Shown piece after piece: positions 52,757-61,146 of a DNA stretch of 64,000 nucleotides. The stretch is from assembly GCA_049516835.1 (NCBI GenBank), contig JBEKSR010000006.1:1-64000 (forward strand). The letters run 5' to 3'. Below the pieces are notes generated by a model. It was not told the origin of the DNA and searched no databases. It saw only the letters and a program-made list of their open reading frames with translations. Position numbers and translations under genes: made by a program. The DNA is from Fen-178 sp049516835 (GTDB taxonomy: Bacteria > Acidobacteriota > Terriglobia > Bryobacterales > Bryobacteraceae). Position 1 is the stretch's first letter. Each line of letters starts with the position of its first letter.

Positions 52757-53092
52757 ATGAGCACCCAACTCACCCGGAAGAACGTGCCGGCGCGGCGTCT
52801 CGTTCGCCGCAACACCATGGCGTTCCCACGCGAGTTGCGCCAGGCCATTCCGGATCTGCACGCCGGCCGCGTTCTGGAACTCGATTCCATCAACGGGCGG
52901 GCGCCGGATTTCTCCCTGTTCGGCCCGCCCGTCGAATTGAGGCTGGTGGTAAAAGAAACCGGCAAGCTCAAGGGCGAGTTCGTGGTGGTGATGGGTCTTC
53001 AAATCGACGCGGCGCGCAAGCTGGCTGCCACGCTCACGGAGTTGGCGGATCAAGCGGAACGGGCCGCAGGCCGTGGCGGCGGGATTCCGTAG
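52757..53092 (+). CDS. hypothetical protein
   Basis: A 111-residue soluble protein not assigned to a family. The N-terminus is basic (RKNVPARRLVRRNTMAFPRELRQAI), then VELRLVVKETGKLKGEFVVVMGLQIDAARKLAATLTELADQAERAAG, which looks like a beta hairpin followed by a helix, a layout seen in small regulatory proteins. No ribosome site stands out before the ATG. Its stop is followed at once by the palindrome at 53099-53119. Confidence 0.6.
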   Translation: MSTQLTRKNVPARRLVRRNTMAFPRELRQAIPDLHAGRVLELDSINGRAPDFSLFGPPVELRLVVKETGKLKGEFVVVMGLQIDAARKLAATLTELADQAERAAGRGGGIP

Positions 53093-53098
53093 TTTGTA

Positions 53099-53119
53099 GG
53101 GCAGGTCGGGGACCTGCCC
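53099..53119. repeat. 21-nt palindromic REP-like element
   Basis: GGGCAGGTC, loop GGG, GACCTGCCC: nine perfect pairs, followed by CCACTTTCC. Same theme (GGGCAGG...CCTGCCCC) as the hairpin at 49256-49280. It may end transcription of the preceding small gene. Confidence 0.55.
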
Positions 53120-53129
53120 CACTTTCCGG

Positions 53130-54066
53130 TCCGGCAGATTATGAAGCGCTGCGCAAGGTGGAGGTGCCGCTCGACACGGAACCGGCCTTCACGTTCCACG
53201 CCGGGCTGCCCGGCCGCGTGCCCGGAAAGGGACCGGCGCGGCTTGCAACCACCATCGCGAAGACCGCCGGGCGGCGCCCTTCGAACCTCGACGATCTGGC
53301 CTTTTTGCGGGTCACCGAACTGGCGCCACTGGTGCGCGCGCGGGCTGTGTCCTCGACCGACCTCACCAGGATGTACCTCGCCCGGATGAAGAAGTACTCG
53401 GAGAAGCTGCTTTGCCTGATCACGCTGACCGAGGACCTGGCGCTCGAGCAGGCTGCCGCGGCCGACAAGGAGATTCGCCAGGGACATTACCGCGAATCGC
53501 TGCACAGCATTCCGTTTGGGGTGAAAGACCTGTTCGACACCAAGGGCATCCTCACCACCTGGGGCGCCGAACCGTGAGGATTGCGCCCTGGTACTCAACG
53601 CCATCCACGGCCCGGACGGGCACGACCGCGGCGTCGCCGCCGATTCGTTCCACTGGGAGCCGAGGCCGTTGCCGCCTTCGACGATATCACGCGCGATGGG
53701 CGCGTCCGCGAACTGCGCGGGCAGGCCGCCGGCGACTGGCCCAATACCTTCCGCACGTCCCGCCTCATCCCGGCGGTGGAGTACATCCGGGCGCAGCGCG
53801 CGCGCACCCTGCTCGTCGAGAAATTCGAAAAGTTCATGGTGGACTGGGATGTGATCGTCATTCCTCCCACGCAACTGCTGACCACCACCAATCTGACCGG
53901 CAACCCGCAGGTGGTGATGAAGTGCGGATTCGTGGACAATTTTCCGCGATCCATCGGTTTCCTCGGAAAGATCTATGACGAGGGTTCGCCGCTGCGCGTG
54001 GCTCTGGCCTATGAACAGACCACCGGGTGGCACAAGAAGAACCCGCCGCTCGGCCAGATTATCTGA
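53130..54066 (+). pseudogene. Amidase (amidase-signature family) remnant with internal deletion and frameshifts
   Basis: A plus-strand frame from about 53130 encodes the N-terminal part: PSNLDDLAFLRVTELAPLVRARAVSSTDLTRMYLARMKKYSEKL, the catalytic-Lys segment IPFGVKDLFDTKG, then a stop after ILTTWGAEP. The next bases encode EDCALVLNAIHGPDGHD from the middle of the enzyme, then another frame change before EAVAAFDDITRDGRVRELRG...FEKFMVDWDVIVIPPTQLL, the C-terminal part. The Gly-Ser-Ser-rich stretch with the catalytic cis-Ser and Ser is missing. At least two frameshifts and one deletion make the gene non-functional. There is no normal start or signal peptide. Confidence 0.82.
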
Positions 54067-54086
54067 TATGCTCAACAACTACGCCT

Positions 54087-55760
54087 ATGTCACGAAAAAC
54101 TATCTTCATTGTTGTGCTTCTTCTGCTCGTTCCACTGCTTGTCATAGCGCAGGAGCGGGTCGACTTAAATGTGATCCACAAGATCAAGGCCGCCGAACTC
54201 GGTGGCGGTGGCGGCTTCGGCGGCGGATTCGGCGGCGGCGGTGGACGTGGGCCTTCCAGGGTCATGGACATCATGTACAACCTGACCGACCGCTATGGCC
54301 CGCGCCTGACCAATTCCCCGCAATTCCGCGCCGCGGGCCAGTGGGCCGTTGGCCAGCTCAAGGAGTGGGGCCTCAGCAACGTCCAGTTGGAGAAGTGGTC
54401 CTCGGAGATGCCGGGTTGGCAGTACACCTACTTCGCCGGGAGCATGGTCGAGCCTGCGTATCAAGCGTTGATCGGCGTGCCGGTGGCCTGGACCGGCGGG
54501 ACGAACGGCGCGGTGACGGGCGAAGCCATACTGGCCCAGATCCAGGCCCCGGCGGACATGGACAAATTCCATGGGAAGTTGAAAGGTAAGATCGTCCTGA
54601 CGTCTCCGGCGCTCGAGCTCCCCTTTCCTACCACCGCATTAGCCCGGCGCTACACGGTTGCCGAGTTGGCGGAGCTGGTTCCGGAGATCATTCCCACCGG
54701 CGGCGGGCGCGGCGGCCGCGGCGGCCTCGCGGCCAACCAGCCGCAGATGACCATGGAAGAGCGGCAGGCTTTCCAGGGCCGTATGCGCACCTATATGAAG
54801 GACGAGGGGGTCCTGTTGACCCTGACGGCCACGGCCAGGGGCGACAGCGGCACGCTGTTCGGCGGCGGCGCACAGACCTCGACCCGCAACCCCAATGGGA
54901 CCACCACGCGCGTCCCTCTGGAGACTCTCGTATCCAGCCAGCCCCAGGTGTCCCTCACGGCGGAGCACTATAACCGCATCGCGCGGCTCCTGGAGCACAA
55001 CGTCCCGGTCAAGCTCCAGTTCGACATCAAGACCGAGTTCGACCCCAACACCGATTCCTTCAACGTGATCGCCGAAATCCCGGGCAACGCCAAGAAAGAC
55101 GAGCTGGTGATGGTCGGCGGGCACTTCGATTCCTGGCACTACGGCACCGGCGCCACCGACAATGGGGCCGGCAGCGCGGTTTCCATGGAGGTGATGCGCA
55201 TCCTCAAGAGCCTCAATCTCAAGATGGACCGCACCGTCCGCATGGCCCTTTGGAGCGGTGAAGAGCAGGGGCTCCTAGGTTCGCGCGCTTACGTGAAGGA
55301 GCATTTCGCCGATCCCACGGTGATGAAGCCCACGGCCGAACACGATCGCTTGTCCGGCTACTTCAACATCGATAACGGCACCGGGCGCATCCGCGGCGTC
55401 TACCTGCAAGGCAACGAGATGATGCGGCCCATCTTCGAAGCCTGGTTTGCGGCGCTCAAGGACATGACCGAAGGCGTCGTCACGATTCGCAACACCGGCG
55501 GCACCGACCACCAGTCGTTCGACGCCGTGGGGTTGCCGGGCTTCCAGTTCATCCAAGACCCCATGGATTATGACACCCGCACACACCACTCGAACATGGA
55601 TGTGTACGACCGTATCCAGCAGGGCGACATGGAGCAGATGGCGGTCATCGAGGCGGCCTTCGTATACAACGCGGCCACGCGCCCCGACAAGCTCCCGCGC
55701 AAGGAGCTGCCCGCGCCCCAACCGGCCGGCGGCCGCGGCGGCCGCGGCGGCGGCAATTAA
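54087..55760 (+). CDS. M28 family zinc aminopeptidase, secreted
   Basis: A 557-residue protein with signal peptide (TIFIVVLLLLVPLLVIAQ). A Gly-rich segment (GGGGGFGGGFGGGGGRG) follows. A PA domain precedes the M28 catalytic domain: VGGHFDSWHYGTGATDNGAG (zinc His and Asp, about 345-365), WSGEEQGLLGSRAY (catalytic/zinc Glu pair, about 390) and GGTDHQSFDAVGLPGFQFI (zinc His). An inserted GGGRGGRGG loop and a C-terminal GGRGGRGGGN tail are low complexity. It releases N-terminal residues from peptides outside the cytoplasm. The ATG at 54087 starts the signal peptide; the frame is open earlier. Confidence 0.93.
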   Translation: MSRKTIFIVVLLLLVPLLVIAQERVDLNVIHKIKAAELGGGGGFGGGFGGGGGRGPSRVMDIMYNLTDRYGPRLTNSPQFRAAGQWAVGQLKEWGLSNVQLEKWSSEMPGWQYTYFAGSMVEPAYQALIGVPVAWTGGTNGAVTGEAILAQIQAPADMDKFHGKLKGKIVLTSPALELPFPTTALARRYTVAELAELVPEIIPTGGGRGGRGGLAANQPQMTMEERQAFQGRMRTYMKDEGVLLTLTATARGDSGTLFGGGAQTSTRNPNGTTTRVPLETLVSSQPQVSLTAEHYNRIARLLEHNVPVKLQFDIKTEFDPNTDSFNVIAEIPGNAKKDELVMVGGHFDSWHYGTGATDNGAGSAVSMEVMRILKSLNLKMDRTVRMALWSGEEQGLLGSRAYVKEHFADPTVMKPTAEHDRLSGYFNIDNGTGRIRGVYLQGNEMMRPIFEAWFAALKDMTEGVVTIRNTGGTDHQSFDAVGLPGFQFIQDPMDYDTRTHHSNMDVYDRIQQGDMEQMAVIEAAFVYNAATRPDKLPRKELPAPQPAGGRGGRGGGN

Positions 55761-55768
55761 GTATCATG

Positions 55769-55826
55769 GGAGCTTTCAGCCATCAGCCACGCCTGGCACG
55801 GCTGATCGCCGATCGCTGAAAGCTCC
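55769..55826. terminator. double-stem palindrome between convergent genes
   Basis: Outer 12-bp arms GGAGCTTTCAGC / GCTGAAAGCTCC enclose inner 7-bp arms ATCAGCC / GGCTGAT. It lies between the M28 gene and the hipA 3' end, so bidirectional termination is likely. Confidence 0.6.
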
Positions 55827-55831
55827 TTGGC

Positions 55832-57115
55832 CTACGACAGCCCCTTCAATGTGCGTGTGGCCGCCCCGTCGATTTGGTTACTGATGACCTTCAGAACGTC
55901 CGCTGGCAAGAGATCCTTGTGAGCGAGCTTTGGCCACGTCGTGGCCGTCGCCTCCACGGTTTCGCGCACCATGCGCGCGGTGGGCGTCGTCGGCAGGCCT
56001 GCGGTGTCGGTGAAGCGGCGTACTTGATCGAGGGTGATCCCTTCGAGACTGCGGCTCCCACCGAAGGTCAACGCCAGCTTGTCATCCGGTATGTAGGGTA
56101 AGGTCGCCACGAAGTCGTAAGCCGGGGAGAGCATCGGAGTGCGGGTGTCGGGATATAGCAGTGACCAGTTCTTAAGGTGCATGTCGGCGTTGCCGATGAG
56201 CACCGAGAACGCCAGCCGCTTCACGAATTCATATGCCCCTTGCTCGCCTGTTTCGGCCCAGAGGACGCGGGCGATATTAGCGTAGCTCACAGATTTGTAC
56301 TTGCCTTCCGGGAAAATCCCGAAGACCTGCGCGAAATCTTCCATGTGGATGCGTTGTCCGCCGGGGCTGCGGTCAAAGCGCTCGACGGCGAGGGCGGTGC
56401 CAGCAAGGCTTGCAGCATCCGGCGGCAAGCCCTGGATGGAACTCACCGGAACAAGCTGGATGCGTGGGACCGCAATGCCGATGGCGCGGGCCAGTTCCAA
56501 TATGACGAACTCGTTTTCCGAGACTGCGGCAAAGCGCGTCGACGGGAGTTTAACGATCCACGAACCGCCAATACCCTGGGCCGGAATGGTGAGGCCGCCG
56601 GAGGATTCCATAACGGCGGAGAACTTTAGTTGAACACCGGCAAGAGAGAAGCGCAGAGCGCCGCGATGACTACGATCTTCATCGCCTCCGCGACCGTCTT
56701 TACGTTCTTCACCGCGATCATGCGCACCGGCATCGTCATGATGATCGTCACCGTCGTGGTCGAGTGGCGTCACGGTCACCGCTCCGGCGAGATCCGCGCC
56801 CAACGCTGCCAGCAGGAAAAACTCCCGCTCCGGATTCACGCCAGCCTGCTCGGCCAGATAGGTACGCAGATGCCCTTCGGGCAGCAGGTTGGAGAAAAAA
56901 GGCGGCACGCGACGATGGACCTGCTGGACAGAGGTCACCAGACCGCCGGTTCGGCTCTTGTAGGACAGGCTCAGGGTAGGCCTTCTGGGATCGTCGATGT
57001 AGTCCTGCTCAAGGGCGAAGAGTTGCTGGTCCCCTGCCAGACGGTGGATAACGCCGATGCGGCGGCCCTGGAGGTCTACACCTAAGGCGGTCAGTTTCTT
57101 TGGATCGATGGTCAC
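55832..57115 (-). CDS. hipA: HipA-family serine/threonine kinase toxin
   Basis: A 427-residue HipA-type kinase. The N-lobe has GVIHRLAGDQQLFAL, RRPTLSLSY and VPPFFSNLLPEG; the C-lobe has SLAGVQLKFSAV (regulatory Ser loop region), VKLPS, NEFVILELARAIGIAVP, GNADMHLKNWSLLY (catalytic Asp) and LSPAYDFVATLPY. HipA phosphorylates glutamyl-tRNA synthetase in E. coli. Between the lobes (about 117-150) is an unusual insert of Asp, His, Gly, Arg and Glu (DHDGDDHHDDAGAHDRGEER), which could bind metal. The start overlaps hipB by four bases. Confidence 0.93.
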   Translation of the reverse strand: MTIDPKKLTALGVDLQGRRIGVIHRLAGDQQLFALEQDYIDDPRRPTLSLSYKSRTGGLVTSVQQVHRRVPPFFSNLLPEGHLRTYLAEQAGVNPEREFFLLAALGADLAGAVTVTPLDHDGDDHHDDAGAHDRGEERKDGRGGDEDRSHRGALRFSLAGVQLKFSAVMESSGGLTIPAQGIGGSWIVKLPSTRFAAVSENEFVILELARAIGIAVPRIQLVPVSSIQGLPPDAASLAGTALAVERFDRSPGGQRIHMEDFAQVFGIFPEGKYKSVSYANIARVLWAETGEQGAYEFVKRLAFSVLIGNADMHLKNWSLLYPDTRTPMLSPAYDFVATLPYIPDDKLALTFGGSRSLEGITLDQVRRFTDTAGLPTTPTARMVRETVEATATTWPKLAHKDLLPADVLKVISNQIDGAATRTLKGLS

Positions 57116-57462
57116 GATGACCGCTCCTCCTCTTCATCGGGTGCATAAAGAGGACGCTCCTCCTCGTCATCGAGGCCGTGAACGTGTCGGTTGCGACGCT
57201 CTCTCGTGAGAGACTGGACGACCGGAACAAGGTCGCGGGGAACTAGCAAGAGGTCATGATCGAGGACACGAACAAGATCGAGCAGAGTGTCGAAACGAGG
57301 AACGACCCTGCCGGCCTCGATGCCTGAGATGTGCATCTGCGGCAAGCCCACGCGCTGCCCCAACTCGGCTTGGCTCCATCGCCGCTGATGGCGGGCATCA
57401 ACGAGTGCTTGCCGCATGGCAGCGGGCAACTCCTTTACACGGGACCTGATGTGCGATGACAT
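57112..57462 (-). CDS. hipB: HipB-like XRE-family antitoxin
   Basis: A 116-residue DNA-binding antitoxin. The HTH is RRWSQAELGQRVGLPQMHISGIEAGRVVPRFDTLLDLVRVLDHDLLLVP (about 28-76). The C-terminal tail is acidic (DDEEERPLYAPDEEEERSS) and probably neutralises HipA. The gene is preceded by an array of GATATG/CATATC sites where it should autorepress. The upstream region is shared with the divergent M14 peptidase gene. Confidence 0.92.
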   Translation of the reverse strand: MSSHIRSRVKELPAAMRQALVDARHQRRWSQAELGQRVGLPQMHISGIEAGRVVPRFDTLLDLVRVLDHDLLLVPRDLVPVVQSLTRERRNRHVHGLDDEEERPLYAPDEEEERSS

Positions 57463-57565
57463 ATCACTAGTCTCAACTGATATGCTATCACATATCTATG
57501 GCCCCTGGCAAGTGGCAATGTGCAATTACATATCGGGCATTAGTATTGATATGCTATTATATATC
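57460..57565. promoter_or_regulatory. array of GATATG...CATATC operator-like sites before hipBA
   Basis: Two 18-bp near-palindromes starting GATATGCTAT occur at 57479-57496 and 57548-57565 (spacing 69 bp), with single CATATC half-sites at 57460-57465 and 57529-57534. The stretch is AT-rich, overlaps the hipB start and the region before the M14 gene, and fits cooperative HipB binding. Confidence 0.65.
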
Positions 57566-57633
57566 AGTTCGCCCCCCGTGTTTACGCCGGTGCCCCCAGT
57601 GCAGTATCCTCGTTAACCGAAGGTCTCTCTTAC

Positions 57634-60291
57634 ATGAACCAAGTCAGGCTCGTTTCGAGGGTTCCCGTCCTTCTGGCGGCGGCTCTGATGGCTTCGGGGC
57701 CGCTGGCCCGAATCGCGCAGGCCCAGAACCAGATCACCTCTCCCGAGAAATTCTTCGGATTCCAGCTCGGCAGCGACCGGAAGATGGCCCGCTGGGACAA
57801 GATGATCGAATACTACAACCTCCTGGAGAAGGGAAGCGGCGGCCGGCTCAAGGTGGTCAACATGGGGCCGACCACCATGGGGAATCCCTTCCTCGAAGTG
57901 TTCATCTCCTCCCCCGGCAATATGGCCAGGCTGGAGCAGCTCCGGCAGGTGAACGCCAGAATCAGCGACCCGCGGGGCCTTGCCGAGCCGGAGGTCCGCA
58001 AACTAGTGGCCGAGGGCAAAGCGGTCATCTGCCAATCCATGAGCCTTCACGCCACCGAGATCGGCGGCACCCAGATGGCGCCCGAGCTGGCCTACGATCT
58101 GCTCTCGCGCAAGGATGAGGAGACCGAGCGTATTCTGGACAACGACATCTTCATCATGGTGCCGTCCTTCAACCCGGATGGCGAGATCATGGTGGCCGAC
58201 TGGTACAGCAAAACGCTGGGGACGGAGTATGAGGGGTCGAATCCTCCCTGGCTGTACCACAAGTACGCCGGCCACGACAACAACCGCGACGCCTTTCAGA
58301 CCAACATGGTGGAATCGCAGTACATGGCCAAAATCCTGTTCACGGATTGGAAGCCGGAGGCCTACGTCGACCACCATCACATGGGCAGCAACGGCGCCCG
58401 CATTTTTCTGCCGCCGTACGCCGAGCCGATTCGTCCTTACGCCGATCCCCTGGTATGGCGCGAGCTGAGCTGGTACGGCGCCCACATGGCCTACAAGGAA
58501 GAGGAGGCGGGTTTGTCGGGCGTCCTCAACGACGCCGAGTATTCCGGCTGGGGGCATTTCGGATTCCACTGGATCACGCCCTTCCACAACATCGCCGGGA
58601 TGCTCACCGAATCCGCCAGCGCGAAGCTGGCCACGCCCCTTTACGTTCATCCCGATCAGCTCCGCGGCGGAGCGCGCAACCTGCCCGCCTATGAGGCCGA
58701 GACCATCTTCCCCAACCCGTGGCCGGGCGGCTGGTGGAAGCTGCGCGACATCGTCGAACGCCAGAAAGTTTCCGCCTGGGCGACCCTCGACCTGGCCGCG
58801 CGCAACCGCGAGACCGTGCTTTGGAACGCCTATTTGAAGGCCAGCAGGCAGACCGAACGGGGCGCGCAGGGCAAGCCGGCGGCGTACCTGATCTCGGCCA
58901 TCCAGCACGACCCGCTGACCGCCGTGAAACTGGTCAACAAGCTGCTCGTGCAGGGCATCGAGATCCAGCAAGCGCCCCGAGGTTTGACCACCGAAGACGG
59001 CATGACGTACCCGGCGGGCTCGTTTGTCGTCTCGCTGGCCCAGCCCAAAATGGGGTTGATCCGATACCTGCTGGGCCGCACTTTTTTCCCGGACAATGAG
59101 TGGACGCGCAACCGGGACGGCTCGCCCATCCGCCCCTACGACATGGCCACCGACACCATGTTCGAGTTCATGGGTGTGCGCGTCGACCCGGTTGACCAGC
59201 CCGTGGCGGGCGAGCTCCGGAAGCTCACCGGCCCCGTGCCCTCCGTCGGGAAGGTGGCACAAAACGGGATTGGCTACACCTTCGAAGGACGGCTGAACGA
59301 CAGCTTCAAGGTGCTGAACCTGCTGTTCGACAAGGGCGTCGCCGTGCGGCGCATCGACAAGGCCGCGCCCGGTCTCCGCCCCGGCGATTTCGTGGTGGCC
59401 CCAGGATCGGAGGCGGTCCTGACGGGCGTCGCCAAGGAAACCGGCGTGGATTTCAAGGCGCTGAGCGCGCCGGTCACCGCGGGCGCTCACGACCTGAAGC
59501 GCCAGCGCGTCGCCATGTATCAGCGGTACGGCGGCGGCAACATCGACGAGGGCTGGACGCGCTGGCTGATCGAGCAGTTTGGCTTCCCCTACACCAGCCT
59601 GATGGACGCCGAGATCAAGAAGGGCAGCCTCAACCAGAAGTACGACGTCATCATCCTGCCCGACGATTCGACGGCCACCATCACCGGTGAACCCGCCGCC
59701 GCCGGCGCGGGCGGGAGAGGCGGCAGAGGCGCAGCCGCCGATGGGGCGCCCTCTGCGCCCGGCGAAGGACGCGGCGGCCGCGGCCCCACGCCTCCCGAAT
59801 ACCGCACCGGCATTGGCGCCGACGGGGTGACTGCGCTGAAAGACTTCGTGCAGAAGGGCGGAACGCTAGTCACGCTCAACGGCGCGGCGAGTTTCGCCAT
59901 GGAGCGGCTCGCAGTGGGCGTTCGCAACGTCGTGGCGGGCAAGACCACCAAGGAGTTCTGGTGCCCCGGTTCGACCCTCAAGGTGGAATTCGACAACACC
60001 AATCGGCTGGCCTACGGAATGCCGGCGGAAGGCTTGGCCGTCTATCTGAACAGTCCAGCCTTCGAGGTTACCGCCCAGAACGCCGACCAGTATGAGACCA
60101 TCGTTCGCTACGCCAGCCGCGACCTGCTCGAAAGCGGATGGCTGGTGGGCGAAGACACCCTGGCCAGGAAGGCGGCCATGGTTGCAGCCAAACTCGGCGA
60201 GGGCCGGGTGGTGCTGATCGGCTTCCCGGCTCAGCACCGCGCGCAAACCCACGGCACGTTCAAGCTGCTGTTCAACGCGCTGGTGCGGTAG
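57634..60291 (+). CDS. M14 family zinc carboxypeptidase, secreted
   Basis: An 885-residue protein with signal peptide (LLAAALMASGPLARIAQAQ). The M14 zinc site is HATEIGG (His-x2-Glu, near 140) plus HHH in YVDHHHMG (near 247); NNRDAFQTN supplies the Arg region and LTESAS (near 325) the catalytic Glu. The C-terminal 350 residues contain a long beta-rich part and a Gly/Arg-rich, Pro-rich loop (GAGGRGGRGAAADGAPSAPGEGRGGRG) inserted before GIGADGVTALKDFV, a glutamine-amidotransferase-like segment common in these acidobacterial M14 proteins. It trims peptides in the periplasm or outside. The divergent hipBA operators lie upstream. Confidence 0.92.
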   Translation: MNQVRLVSRVPVLLAAALMASGPLARIAQAQNQITSPEKFFGFQLGSDRKMARWDKMIEYYNLLEKGSGGRLKVVNMGPTTMGNPFLEVFISSPGNMARLEQLRQVNARISDPRGLAEPEVRKLVAEGKAVICQSMSLHATEIGGTQMAPELAYDLLSRKDEETERILDNDIFIMVPSFNPDGEIMVADWYSKTLGTEYEGSNPPWLYHKYAGHDNNRDAFQTNMVESQYMAKILFTDWKPEAYVDHHHMGSNGARIFLPPYAEPIRPYADPLVWRELSWYGAHMAYKEEEAGLSGVLNDAEYSGWGHFGFHWITPFHNIAGMLTESASAKLATPLYVHPDQLRGGARNLPAYEAETIFPNPWPGGWWKLRDIVERQKVSAWATLDLAARNRETVLWNAYLKASRQTERGAQGKPAAYLISAIQHDPLTAVKLVNKLLVQGIEIQQAPRGLTTEDGMTYPAGSFVVSLAQPKMGLIRYLLGRTFFPDNEWTRNRDGSPIRPYDMATDTMFEFMGVRVDPVDQPVAGELRKLTGPVPSVGKVAQNGIGYTFEGRLNDSFKVLNLLFDKGVAVRRIDKAAPGLRPGDFVVAPGSEAVLTGVAKETGVDFKALSAPVTAGAHDLKRQRVAMYQRYGGGNIDEGWTRWLIEQFGFPYTSLMDAEIKKGSLNQKYDVIILPDDSTATITGEPAAAGAGGRGGRGAAADGAPSAPGEGRGGRGPTPPEYRTGIGADGVTALKDFVQKGGTLVTLNGAASFAMERLAVGVRNVVAGKTTKEFWCPGSTLKVEFDNTNRLAYGMPAEGLAVYLNSPAFEVTAQNADQYETIVRYASRDLLESGWLVGEDTLARKAAMVAAKLGEGRVVLIGFPAQHRAQTHGTFKLLFNALVR

Positions 60292-60381
60292 TGATGGGAC
60301 GCGAACCGGCCGGCTTTGAGTGAATTGGACTACCTCTGGCATTCCTGGCATACTGGGAGAGGTTGCCGGCAAGGAGCCGTC

Positions 60382-60621
60382 ATGACGGTCAACGCACATT
60401 TCGATGGCAAGGCCATCATCCCCGATGAGCCACTCGATCTGCCGCCCAATCAAGCCTTGATCGTGCAGATCGAGTCGGTGGGAGCGCGCGCGGCAGGGGG
60501 CGAGTCGGCCTTAGCCTGGCTCGCCGCCAATGCGGTTGAGGACGACGCGCTGCCCGCGGATCTGGCTGATCGACACGACCATTACCTCTACGGCTGTCCC
60601 ACGGAGGACAGGCAGCGGTAG
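60382..60621 (+). CDS. antitoxin-like protein paired with a PIN toxin
   Basis: A 79-residue protein: MTVNAHFDGKAIIPDEPLDLPPNQALIVQIESV, then ALAWLAANAVEDDALPADLADRHDHYLYGCP. This family is the usual partner of the PIN gene that follows. AAGGAG lies six bases before the ATG. The stop shares one base with the GTG of the PIN gene, so they are co-translated. Confidence 0.85.
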   Translation: MTVNAHFDGKAIIPDEPLDLPPNQALIVQIESVGARAAGGESALAWLAANAVEDDALPADLADRHDHYLYGCPTEDRQR

Positions 60622-61052
60622 TGGCAACCTACTTCGCCGATACTTCCTACTGGATGGCGCTTTCGCGCAAGCGAGATCAATAAAATCGGCACGCGGCCGC
60701 ATGGAACCAGTTCGTGATCCGAACCAGGAGCACCATCGTAACCACCGAGGCCGTTCTTTGGGAGTGGTTGAACGCTTTTTCCGACGCGAGCACTCGCGCC
60801 GTTGCAGCCGAGGGTTACCGCCGGGCCCATGCGGACGCACACATCGAGGTGGCGCCGTTCCAGCCCGCACTGATCGATTCCGCTGTGGAGCTTTACCGGA
60901 CGAGGCCCGACAAGAGCTGGAGCCTCACCGATTGTCTGTCTCTTGTAGTTATGGAGCGGCGCCAACTGACGGAGGCGCTGACCACGGACCGGCATTTTGA
61001 ACAGGCGGGCATGAAGGTGATGATGCTCCGGCAGCCGGCGCGCAGAGTTTGA
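60621..61052 (+). pseudogene. PIN-domain toxin gene with in-frame TAA
   Basis: The frame starts VATYFADTSYWMALSRKRDQ, the PIN N-terminus with catalytic Asp, then meets TAA at 60681-60683 and continues in the same frame with NRHAAAWNQFVIRTRSTIVTTEAVLWEWLNAF to RPDKSWSLTDCLSLVVMERRQLTEALTTDRHFEQAG, the rest of the nuclease. A single change (TAC or TAT to TAA, at the site where relatives have Tyr) explains the stop. The toxin should be inactive unless the downstream part is translated separately. Confidence 0.85.
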
Positions 61053-61081
61053 CTCGCGGTTGCGTAGCAAGCGGGGGATTT

Positions 61082-61102
61082 CCGCTACGCCGTAGCGGTT
61101 TT
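61082..61102 (+). terminator. hairpin with T-run after the PIN pseudogene
   Basis: CCGCTACG, C, CGTAGCGG, then TTTT: eight perfect pairs, a rho-independent terminator. The surrounding 35 bases (AGCGGGGGATTTCCGCT...) recur at 62660-62694. Confidence 0.65.
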
Positions 61103-61146
61103 CACCCCTTCTTGGTCGCCTGCAGAGCCTCGTTGGGTGTATTGTC

